This document shows, piece after piece, positions 1-4,695 of a stretch of DNA of 7,556 nucleotides. Source of the DNA: an uncultured Eubacterium sp. (lineage in GTDB: Bacteria; Bacillota_A; Clostridia; Lachnospirales; Lachnospiraceae); NCBI GenBank assembly GCA_947653505.1, contig CANTHI010000176.1, positions 1-7,556 on the forward strand, written 5' to 3'. The notes beneath the pieces were generated by a model. The model saw only the letters and a program-made list of their open reading frames with translations, did not search any database and had not been told where the DNA came from. Numbering within the stretch: the stretch's first letter is position 1; each line of letters opens with the position of its first letter. The position numbers were made by a program, and so were the translations under genes.

Positions 1-2
1 GT

Positions 3-164
3 ACGTTTGTGCGGCTTGCCATTTCTCATGCTTTTAAGACAGACTGCGTGAATGAAACAGTACACGTAAAGCCCGGAAAGGTCAGGCAGCTATCTGCATC
101 TGGCGTCCGGAAATTCAGGAAAAATTTTACCATTTTGCGCAAGAAAATGTTCTTAAGTGCCTAA
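3..164 (+). CDS. Possible 3' end of an unidentified ORF entering from the left edge
   Basis: The reading frame beginning at base 3 is open from the window edge to TAA at 162-164, giving 53 residues with a basic tail (KFRKNFTILRKKMF). The other two plus-strand frames close early, which is the only support for coding. I recognise no domain, and no terminator follows. It may be the C-terminus of a gene lying mostly outside the window, or a chance open frame beside the structured element that begins just downstream. Confidence 0.2.
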   Translation, partial: TFVRLAISHAFKTDCVNETVHVKPGKVRQLSASGVRKFRKNFTILRKKMFLSA

Positions 165-408
165 GTATTCTGCATCCAGACTTTTCTGCATGATGTCTCG
201 CTGTAATGTGTGTAAAGCTTTTGAAAGCCAGCCGGATGGGAGACGTTGGCCTGTCTGCCTGTGACGTTGGAAGAATGTTTAGAAGCTCTTGGTATTCTGC
301 CCGATATACAGGCGGCGAAGCCGAAGCGACACCTTTAGCTGCTGGCGGAACGCCAGAAGCGAACCAGGTGGCGCGCCCGTCCGGTACCACAGTCTGGATG
401 CAGAATAC
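165..408. repeat. 17-bp inverted repeat 165-181 / 392-408 competing with the inner stem
   Basis: Bases 165-181 are a perfect reverse complement of 392-408. The right copy overlaps the strand 400-408 that also pairs with 292-300 in the inner stem of the 231-492 element, so the two pairings exclude each other. The left copies at 165-173 and 292-300 share the string GTATTCTGC and so look like partial direct repeats. This could be a switchable RNA fold or a scar of duplication while the element was built. Confidence 0.7.
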
Positions 409-492
409 CTGGAGCTTCTTACATTCTGGAATAGCATGCCCCGTTTTATCGGGCAAAGTCACAGGCAGACAGGCCAACGTCTCCCATCCGGC
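231..492. repeat. 262-bp element bounded by a perfect 35-bp inverted repeat, with nested stems
   Basis: Bases 231-265 are the exact reverse complement of 458-492 (35 of 35). Inside, 281-300 pairs with 400-419 with a single mismatch and one G-U pair, and 272-278 pairs with 421-427. The central part (301-399) has its own small stems: CTGGCG-GAA-CGCCAG at 342-356 and CACCT/AGGTG at 330-334/366-370. The whole folds as a long rod with a branched head. I see no transposase gene and no obvious target-site duplication at the borders. It could be a MITE-like non-autonomous element or a structured non-coding RNA; nothing here fixes the strand. The dyads are read directly from the sequence, and the identity is unknown. 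Confidence 0.85.
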
Positions 493-585
493 ATCCGCAT
501 AGCCAATACAATACGCAACACTTTTATGTAAATTGTCGCATTTACAAAAAAATCCTGTCCGGATAAAAAAGGTCACAGAGTATTA

Positions 586-614
586 TTGACAAACCGCACC
601 CCCTCTTTTATAAT
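586..614 (+). promoter_or_regulatory. Consensus sigma-A-type promoter for the AICAR transformylase gene
   Basis: TTGACA at 586-591 and TATAAT at 609-614 match both consensus hexamers exactly, with the ideal 17-bp spacer. Transcription should start near 620-622, leaving a leader of roughly 80 nt before the ATG at 703. The spacing and direction fit the gene at 703-1884. Confidence 0.85.
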
Positions 615-618
615 TTCA

Positions 619-647
619 GGCAGATATCATTTCCGGCAGATATCATT
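619..647 (+). repeat. Tandem 13-bp direct repeat at the transcription start
   Basis: GGCAGATATCATT occurs at 619-631 and again at 635-647, a 16-bp period, directly over the predicted transcription start. Two tandem copies here could be a repressor-binding site. They do not resemble the PurR box of Bacillus. A related string, CTGATATCAT, occurs twice near the right end of the window. Confidence 0.55.
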
Positions 648-688
648 ATCAGACAACATCTGCTGTATCAGATCCCAATCATTACAAA

Positions 689-694
689 AAGGAG
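689..694 (+). promoter_or_regulatory. Ribosome binding site deciding the start at 703
   Basis: AAGGAG lies 8 nt before the ATG at 703-705. The frame stays open upstream to 586, but that extension would cover the promoter hexamers and the leader, so the ATG at 703 is the start. Confidence 0.85.
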
Positions 695-702
695 AATCGA
701 TC

Positions 703-1884
703 ATGAATGAATTAGAACTGAAATACGGATGCAACCCGAATCAGAAACCTTCCCGCATTTTTATGAAAGACGGTTCCGGACTGCCAATCCGTGTCTTAAA
801 CGGCAAACCAGGCTATATCAATTTTCTGGACGCTTTTAACGGCTGGCAGCTTGTCACCGAATTAAAAAAAGCCACGAATCTTCCAGCTGCCACTTCTTTT
901 AAGCACGTATCTCCGGCTGGCGCTGCTGTCGGACTGCCATTAAATGACATCGAACGGAGCATCTATTGGGCCAACGATTATGAGATAGACTACTCCCCGC
1001 TGGCAAGCGCTTATGTCCGTGCCAGAGGCGCTGACCGTATGTCTTCTTTTGGTGATTTTATCGCGCTTTCTGACATTTGCGATGTCCCTACGGCAGAATT
1101 TATCAGACATGAAGTATCCGACGGCATCATCGCTCCAGGCTATGAACCCGCAGCGCTCGAAATCTTAAAGACCAAAAAACGCGGAACTTACAACGTCATC
1201 GAAATAGATCCTTCCTATACGCCTGCACCGCTTGAACACAAAGATGTGTTTGGCATTACATTTGAGCAGGGCCGGAACGAGCTGAATATCGACCGTGATT
1301 TTTTCAATAACATCGTAACTGAAAATAAAGACCTGCCGGATGCTGCCAGAATCGATCTTGCCATCGCCATGATAACGTTAAAATATACACAGTCCAACTC
1401 TGTCTGCTATGTAAAAGGCGGACAGGCCATCGGGATCGGAGCCGGACAGCAGTCACGAATCCACTGCACCCGACTGGCCGGCACAAAAGCAGACAACTGG
1501 TTCCTTCGCCAGTCCCCGCAGGTACAGAATTTGCAGTTCCTCGACACTATTAAGCGCGCAGACCGCGACAATGCTATTGACCTCTACATCGGAGACGACT
1601 ATATGGATGTCCTCGGAGACGACGTCTGGGCAAATACTTTCAAAGTGAAACCTCCGGTATTTACGGCAGAGGAAAAACGCGCCTGGCTGGATCAGAACAC
1701 TGACGTCGCGCTTGGTTCAGATGCCTTTTTCCCATTCAGCGACAATATTGAGCGCGCATTCCGCAGCGGTGTGAAATATGTCGCACAGCCGGGCGGTTCC
1801 AAACGTGATCAGGATGTCATCGACGCATGCAACGCCCACCAGATGGTAATGGCATTTACCGGAATCCGGCTGTTCCACCATTAA
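703..1884 (+). CDS. purH: Monofunctional AICAR formyltransferase (stand-alone PurH C-terminal domain)
   Basis: This 393-residue protein corresponds to the AICAR transformylase half of bifunctional PurH; the N-terminal IMP cyclohydrolase domain is absent. The family uses 10-formyl-tetrahydrofolate to formylate AICAR to FAICAR, the penultimate step of IMP synthesis, in the cytoplasm. Visible landmarks are LKYGCNPNQ at the N-terminus (residues 6-14), SFKHVSPAG with the catalytic Lys67-His68 pair, SNSVCYVKGGQAIGIGAGQ (231-249), and near the C-terminus QPGGSKRD (362-369) and TGIRLFHH (386-393). The length matches single-domain homologues known in Clostridia rather than the roughly 510-590 residues of full PurH. 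The gene appears monocistronic: it has its own consensus promoter and a terminator 60 nt downstream. IMP cyclohydrolase must be encoded elsewhere. The symbol is used in the sense of a PurH-like C-terminal domain. Confidence 0.93.
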   Translation: MNELELKYGCNPNQKPSRIFMKDGSGLPIRVLNGKPGYINFLDAFNGWQLVTELKKATNLPAATSFKHVSPAGAAVGLPLNDIERSIYWANDYEIDYSPLASAYVRARGADRMSSFGDFIALSDICDVPTAEFIRHEVSDGIIAPGYEPAALEILKTKKRGTYNVIEIDPSYTPAPLEHKDVFGITFEQGRNELNIDRDFFNNIVTENKDLPDAARIDLAIAMITLKYTQSNSVCYVKGGQAIGIGAGQQSRIHCTRLAGTKADNWFLRQSPQVQNLQFLDTIKRADRDNAIDLYIGDDYMDVLGDDVWANTFKVKPPVFTAEEKRAWLDQNTDVALGSDAFFPFSDNIERAFRSGVKYVAQPGGSKRDQDVIDACNAHQMVMAFTGIRLFHH

Positions 1885-1944
1885 AAAGTATGATTTCGAA
1901 ATTATGATAATCTGCTGAAATCTTTTCACAGAGTATATGGAAAT

Positions 1945-1982
1945 AAAAAACAGTCCTTATTATATTATAAGGACTGTTTTTT
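1945..1982. terminator. Bidirectional intrinsic terminator between convergent genes
   Basis: CAGTCCTTAT (1951-1960) pairs with ATAAGGACTG (1967-1976) around a 6-nt loop. Six A's precede the stem (1945-1950) and six T's follow it (1977-1982). It therefore works in both directions, ending the plus-strand gene at 1884 and serving as a back-up for the minus-strand operon ending at 2034. Confidence 0.92.
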
Positions 1983-1983
1983 C

Positions 1984-2014
1984 AAAATCCGGCTCTTCTC
2001 TTTTCCCGCCGGAT
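1984..2014 (-). terminator. Probable first terminator of the DUF624 operon
   Basis: On the minus strand ATCCGGC (2014-2008) pairs with GCCGGAT (1993-1987) across a 14-nt loop, followed by only four T's. It lies 20 nt past the stop at 2034 and just before the stronger bidirectional terminator. It is weak on its own because of the large loop and short T run. Confidence 0.5.
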
Positions 2015-2033
2015 CAGAACGTTAGCTCTCTAT

Positions 2034-2687
2034 TTAAAAATGATTTCCATAATCCAGCTCTTCTTCTCTCTTTAAATCCTCTTCCGTCATATACTTGCGA
2101 AAGATTTTTTCCAAAAACATATCATACAGATATGTCAGCACCGCCGGCATAAAAGTAATTGAGACCGGAGACAGCCAGACAAGCAGCGATCCCGCCAGCA
2201 GCAGCACGAGCACAACCACAGACCACGGAAGATTTAACAGCGCAATAATACCGGCATTTTTCATCGTCTGTTTTAAACCATTTTCAAATCTTGCTGAATA
2301 AGCAAAAATATAGACACACCATACTGCCCAGAAAAACATTAAAAAATAAAAGAAATAATACAGTACGCCAAGTTTGGAGCCCTGCTCTAAAAATGCAAAC
2401 ATAATCCTGTGATCCGCGAATAAAAACGCAAAAATCAGCAGCAGAATCAGCCAGATTTTTGTCGTCTGCTTAAAATTCGAGCGGAAAGAGCTCCAGAAGC
2501 TCCTCCACACATACCCCCTGTTGCCGCGCAGTGACTTATGCACCGTATAATAAAATGCCGTCGTGGCAGCGCCGCAGGTGACAATCGGAAGACTGAATAC
2601 CAGCCACAAAATACTTGCCCAGAATCCATCCACAATCTTATTTACCGCTCTGAAAAATCCATTGTCATAATTAAAAATATTATTCAT
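2034..2687 (-). CDS. DUF624 / YesL-family integral membrane protein
   Basis: This 217-residue protein has the DUF624 pattern: a short N-terminus (FNYDNGFFRAVNKI), a first hydrophobic stretch with WLVFSLPIVTCGAATTAFYY (about 22-48), a basic loop with WRSFWSSFRSNFKQ (61-74), then hydrophobic segments near 77-95, 106-131, 145-172 and 174-192, and a charged C-terminal tail (EEDLKREEELD). About five membrane passes are expected. Family members are frequently encoded next to carbohydrate ABC transporters in Firmicutes; the biochemical role is not established. The ATG at 2687 has AAAGGAG upstream, lying within the last codons of the preceding gene. Only 3 nt separate that gene's stop from this start, so the pair is translationally coupled. 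Terminators follow at 1984-2014 and 1945-1982. Confidence 0.88.
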   Translation of the reverse strand: MNNIFNYDNGFFRAVNKIVDGFWASILWLVFSLPIVTCGAATTAFYYTVHKSLRGNRGYVWRSFWSSFRSNFKQTTKIWLILLLIFAFLFADHRIMFAFLEQGSKLGVLYYFFYFLMFFWAVWCVYIFAYSARFENGLKQTMKNAGIIALLNLPWSVVVLVLLLAGSLLVWLSPVSITFMPAVLTYLYDMFLEKIFRKYMTEEDLKREEELDYGNHF

Positions 2688-2690
2688 ATC

Positions 2691-3338
2691 CTACTCCTTT
2701 GTGTAGAAAATACCCGCCAGCCTGCCATCATATACATAAAAATCTGTCAGCGGCTGCCCGTCTGCGTTCGTCCGGTGCAAAAAATCCCCTTTTCGCTCAT
2801 AAGTACCTTCGGGTACGCTGTCCTCTTCTCCCGCTGTTCCTTTCACCGTATACGTATAAGTGCCATCTTTTTGAAAATTTACCACATATTCCTGTCCCGC
2901 AGTATCCTTCATCGTACATTCCGCATCGAATACATCATCTGCCGGAAGGCTGCCTTCATAAATATAGTTTTGCGGAATCAGCAGATTATCTTCCAAATAA
3001 AACGGTATCGTCTCACTTTTTGCTCCTATGTCTTCTTTTCCATCTGAGACAAGTGTCACCGTATCCCCATCCACCGTATAGCTGCCTGTCATCAGGGAAC
3101 GCTCACCCCAAAACTCTTCATAAGTCCCCTGCTTTGCATCGAACTTATACGATACAACTACCGATTTTTCTTTATCCCCATTCACCAGATATTCACAGGA
3201 ATACGTCCCTCCGACCCGCCTGCGCTTTCCCTGATCTGCACGCAGCGCAATCCATACAACGGCAATAATTACCAGCACAAGTATTGCTGCAATCAGGTAT
3301 TCGGCGGGTATCCGTCTTTTGTTCCCATCTTTTCTCAT
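2691..3338 (-). CDS. Membrane-anchored beta-rich protein with two internal half-repeats
   Basis: I do not recognise a named family. The 215-residue product starts with a basic stretch (MRKDGNKRR), then one hydrophobic segment (about residues 13-32), then a hydrophilic, strand-rich region predicted outside the cell. That region seems duplicated: about 43-120 (GTYSCEY, FDAKQGTYEEF, TGSYTVDGDTVTL, PFYLEDNLL) and about 137-213 (AECTMKD, FQKDGTYTYTV, EGTYERKGDFL, DFYVYDGRL), sharing the order F-x-GTY, G-x-Y-x-GD, FY-x-D-x-L. This resembles small lipocalin-like or beta-barrel sensor domains, but that is inference. The start at 3338 is preferred over in-frame ATGs at 3350 and 3377 because a GGAG lies 6 nt before it. 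It is the first gene of an operon with the DUF624 gene, 3 nt apart. Confidence 0.75.
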   Translation of the reverse strand: MRKDGNKRRIPAEYLIAAILVLVIIAVVWIALRADQGKRRRVGGTYSCEYLVNGDKEKSVVVSYKFDAKQGTYEEFWGERSLMTGSYTVDGDTVTLVSDGKEDIGAKSETIPFYLEDNLLIPQNYIYEGSLPADDVFDAECTMKDTAGQEYVVNFQKDGTYTYTVKGTAGEEDSVPEGTYERKGDFLHRTNADGQPLTDFYVYDGRLAGIFYTKE

Positions 3339-3344
3339 GATACA

Positions 3345-3348
3345 CTCC
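3345..3348 (-). promoter_or_regulatory. Ribosome binding site choosing the start at 3338
   Basis: On the minus strand GGAG (3348-3345) sits 6 nt before the ATG at 3338-3336. The upstream in-frame ATG at 3350 overlaps this site and the one at 3377 has no purine-rich sequence at the right distance. Confidence 0.65.
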
Positions 3349-3381
3349 ATAAAATCATATTTGACATGGCAATCCATGCAT

Positions 3382-3391
3382 AAAACGTTTT
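3382..3391. promoter_or_regulatory. Candidate operator palindrome at the operon start
   Basis: AAAACGTTTT is a perfect 10-bp palindrome with a central CG, as in many LacI-family operators. It lies just downstream of the predicted -10 box (3398-3393), over the expected transcription start of the two-gene membrane operon. It does not fit the full catabolite-responsive-element consensus. Regulatory function is inferred from position only. Confidence 0.35.
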
Positions 3392-3392
3392 T

Positions 3393-3421
3393 ATTATAAC
3401 ATACATGTGGCAGATCATAAA
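3393..3421 (-). promoter_or_regulatory. Promoter of the membrane-protein operon (extended -10)
   Basis: On the minus strand TGTTATAAT (3401-3393) is an extended -10 element containing a perfect TATAAT. A weak -35 (TTTATG, 3421-3416) lies 17 bp upstream. Transcription would begin about 3386, some 45 nt before the ATG at 3338. Confidence 0.6.
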
Positions 3422-3442
3422 GAGAATTTATAAGAATTTCAC

Positions 3443-3473
3443 AAAAAATCTGAACAGACGGAGTCGCTCAGAT
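3443..3473 (-). terminator. Intrinsic terminator after the truncated PIN gene
   Basis: On the minus strand a 9-bp stem (3473-3465 with 3456-3448, including two G-U pairs, core ATCTGA/TCAGAT) encloses an 8-nt loop and is followed by a run of T's (3448-3443). It begins 6 nt after the stop of the PIN stub, so it closes the toxin-antitoxin transcript and also insulates the promoter at 3393-3421. Confidence 0.75.
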
Positions 3474-3479
3474 CAGGTG

Positions 3480-3614
3480 TCAGATACTGGATATCCGGAC
3501 GCTGGAAGAGGGTATAAACTCTGCTTCCGATATGATTTCTCCTGCTTTTTCTGACATCTGAGGACTATCCTTTAACAAATAGCGAAGTATTACATTTGCA
3601 TCAATTAATTGCAT
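3480..3614 (-). pseudogene. Truncated PIN-domain toxin (VapC-like) fragment
   Basis: The minus-strand frame starting at ATG 3614 reads MQLIDANVILRYLL, the characteristic N-terminus of PIN-domain ribonucleases, with the first metal-binding Asp at residue 5, continuing KDSPQMSEKAGEIISEAEFIP. The match fades around residue 36 and the frame stops at residue 44 (TGA, 3482-3480). Intact relatives are about 130-140 residues, so the remaining acidic residues and most of the fold are missing; no ribonuclease activity is expected. Its ATG overlaps the last 14 nt of the upstream antitoxin-like gene, the usual arrangement in such pairs. A terminator follows immediately, suggesting that a deletion removed the body of the gene and spared the terminator. 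The stub may still be translated. Confidence 0.75.
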
Positions 3615-3822
3615 GTTCAAAAGCACCTTCTTCCTGTTTCACGAATGTCGGATTGGCATATTCATGAGCGATACCAAAAGCAGACATTGTCAGATTTTCA
3701 TCCAATGCCTTTTTTTCTGTTTCCATTTGTGCGTCTACAAAGCACATATATACGTACACCGCTTCCAATTTATTTTCCGGCAGTTTTTGTAGTAATTGTG
3801 TTGCTTTTTCTAATGTTGACAT
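3601..3822 (-). CDS. Small antitoxin-like protein, partner of the broken PIN toxin
   Basis: A 73-residue acidic protein beginning MSTLEKATQLLQKLPENKLE, then AVYVYMCFVDAQ (21-32), a linker, and SAFGIAHEYANPTFVKQEEGAFEHA (47-71). The C-terminal GIAH-YANP portion resembles the toxin-wrapping segment of small antitoxins found before PIN genes in Firmicutes; I assign it from that resemblance and from context rather than from a named domain. Its stop codon (3603-3601) lies inside the start of the PIN fragment. The ribosome binding site before ATG 3822 is poor. It begins 32 nt after the HepT gene ends, so it is probably carried on the mntA-hepT transcript. With its toxin gone it would be an orphan antitoxin, possibly retained as a repressor or to neutralise a related toxin elsewhere. 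Confidence 0.6.
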   Translation of the reverse strand: MSTLEKATQLLQKLPENKLEAVYVYMCFVDAQMETEKKALDENLTMSAFGIAHEYANPTFVKQEEGAFEHAIN

Positions 3823-3854
3823 TTCTTATTCGTCCATTTATAGTAATATATGAA

Positions 3855-4193
3855 TTAGATTGCCTGCAATTTTTCTTTAAGTTCCGGAATTTCTTTTATA
3901 ATAGTTTCCCATATTATATCATTGTCAATCATATCATAATCATGTGCGTAAATATTACGCATTCCTTTGATCTGGCGCCACGGAATATCAGGATATTTCT
4001 TTATAAAAGTCTCATCTAATCCCGTAACAAGTTCTCCTATCTGAATAATGCACATTCCACACGCAAACTGAAATTCTGTATCATCCTCAAATTCTTCCCT
4101 GCTAAAATGATGCTTTCTCAAAATCTGCTCTATTTCATTACAATACCGAAGCATCTTTTGCAGTATGATACGTTCTGGTCTCTTGCCTCTCAT
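3855..4193 (-). CDS. hepT: HepT-family HEPN toxin (DUF86)
   Basis: A 112-residue HEPN-domain protein. The catalytic R-x4-H-x-Y motif is visible as RNIYAHDY (Arg79, His84, Tyr86), preceded by IPWRQIKGM (70-78) and followed by IIWETIIKEIPELKEKL, all typical of DUF86. IIQIGELVTGLDE (49-61) is the other conserved helix. Family members are RNA-targeting toxins; in studied pairs the neighbouring nucleotidyltransferase inactivates them by adding AMP to the motif tyrosine. All motif residues are present, so it looks functional. The start at 4193 has GAGGTG about 8 nt upstream and overlaps the 3' end of mntA by 56 nt. A later ATG (4154) would shorten the overlap to 17 nt, but residues 5-13 appear to belong to the domain. 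Confidence 0.9.
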   Translation of the reverse strand: MRGKRPERIILQKMLRYCNEIEQILRKHHFSREEFEDDTEFQFACGMCIIQIGELVTGLDETFIKKYPDIPWRQIKGMRNIYAHDYDMIDNDIIWETIIKEIPELKEKLQAI

Positions 4194-4479
4194 AAAGTTT
4201 CACCTCATCTTTGCCAATCGCTTCAAGAAATTGTTTATCCTTAATGGCATTTTTTATTACTAAATCAACATGGCAATGGAATACATCTTCCAAATCTGCG
4301 ATCATTCCACAATACGAAAGGAGCCCTTTCATATTTCCCTTTTGTATTAAAAAATCCAAATCACTTTTTTCATCTGCCTCTCCCCGTGCATAAGAGCCAA
4401 AAAGACTAAGTGCATCTACCCCATAACGAATTGCTATGGGCATAGCTTTTATCCTGATCTCATCTATTGTATAAGGCAT
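4138..4479 (-). CDS. mntA: MntA-family nucleotidyltransferase antitoxin
   Basis: A 113-residue minimal nucleotidyltransferase with the signature GS-x10-D-x-D intact: GSYARGEADEKSDLD, Gly28-Ser29, Asp40 and Asp42. The third metal-ligand Asp is in CHVDLV (Asp72). In characterised MntA-HepT systems this protein uses ATP to AMPylate the HEPN toxin and silence it. ATG 4479 is preceded by a strong AAGGAGG. The last 15 or so residues (from QETRTYHT) lie in the region shared with the hepT start and form a tail beyond the conserved domain. It is first in a minus-strand operon with hepT and the antitoxin-like gene, reading from the promoter at 4574-4602. Confidence 0.9.
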   Translation of the reverse strand: MPYTIDEIRIKAMPIAIRYGVDALSLFGSYARGEADEKSDLDFLIQKGNMKGLLSYCGMIADLEDVFHCHVDLVIKNAIKDKQFLEAIGKDEVKLYERQETRTYHTAKDASVL

Positions 4480-4545
4480 CTTACTGCCTCCTTCCCAAAT
4501 CCAGCCCTGCCATATGTCAGTCTGCTTATATGATAGCCTTATTTT

Positions 4546-4556
4546 GGTACAGTACC
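4546..4556. promoter_or_regulatory. Palindrome GGTACaGTACC, candidate autoregulatory operator
   Basis: A perfect 5+1+5 palindrome lies about 18 bp downstream of the -10 box at 4579-4574 and about 67 bp before the mntA start. Toxin-antitoxin operons often repress themselves through such sites, but no known MntA/HepT operator is being matched, so the role is positional inference. Confidence 0.3.
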
Positions 4557-4573
4557 CTTACCCAGTTTACTAT

Positions 4574-4602
4574 ATTATAACATCTTCTTCTCTGCATGAA
4601 CA
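4574..4602 (-). promoter_or_regulatory. Promoter of the toxin-antitoxin operon (extended -10)
   Basis: On the minus strand TGTTATAAT (4582-4574) is an extended -10 with perfect TATAAT; the best -35 at 17 bp is weak (TGTTCA, 4602-4597). The leader to the mntA ATG at 4479 would be roughly 85-90 nt. The core nonamer is identical to that of the membrane-operon promoter at 3401-3393. Confidence 0.55.
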
Positions 4603-4656
4603 TCATTTTTTCATAATAAAATCTGCAGGGAATAGCAGACAGCCTGCATCTATACG

Positions 4657-4687
4657 AAAAACAGGACACAGCATCCCTGCCGTGTCC
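4657..4687 (-). terminator. Intrinsic terminator of the arabinofuranosidase operon
   Basis: On the minus strand GGACACGGCA (4687-4678) pairs with TGCTGTGTCC (4673-4664) through ten pairs including one G-U, around a GGGA tetraloop, followed by TGTTTTT. It begins 8 nt after the GH51 stop codon. Confidence 0.9.
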
Positions 4688-4695
4688 CATTGTTC

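Larger units (their letters stand above)
165..585. other. Gene-free stretch occupied by a large dyad element
   Basis: About 420 bases without a credible gene. Frames on both strands are open for part of it, but their translations resemble no family I know and they cross long perfect dyads that better explain the sequence. The content is the inverted-repeat element described separately (231-492), a 17-nt outer segment (165-181) complementary to part of that element, and an A-rich lead-in (about 530-575) to the next promoter. The core at 301-399 is richer in G+C than its flanks. Confidence 0.6.

Noticed and set aside
231..492. Invertible (phase-variable) promoter flanked by inverted repeats
   Set aside because: The interior shows no -10/-35 pair on either strand, it contains further nested complementarity that forms a continuous rod, and no site-specific recombinase gene is adjacent in the window.
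127..576. A 149-codon minus-strand frame and overlapping plus-strand frames (206-502, 289-531) across the dyad element
   Set aside because: The translations resemble no protein family, have no convincing ribosome binding site, and run through long perfect inverted repeats, which explain the open frames better than coding does.
586..702. N-terminal extension of the AICAR transformylase to 586
   Set aside because: The extension overlaps the consensus promoter and the leader repeats; the ATG at 703 has an ideal ribosome binding site and matches the N-terminus of single-domain homologues.
620..702. Purine riboswitch in the leader of the AICAR transformylase gene
   Set aside because: The leader is about 80 nt and lacks the conserved three-way junction and loop sequences; only simple direct repeats are visible.
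3338..3377. Start of the membrane-anchored protein at 3377
   Set aside because: There is no ribosome binding site at the right distance, and the extra residues precede the typical basic N-terminus of the anchor; the ATG at 3338 has GGAG 6 nt upstream.
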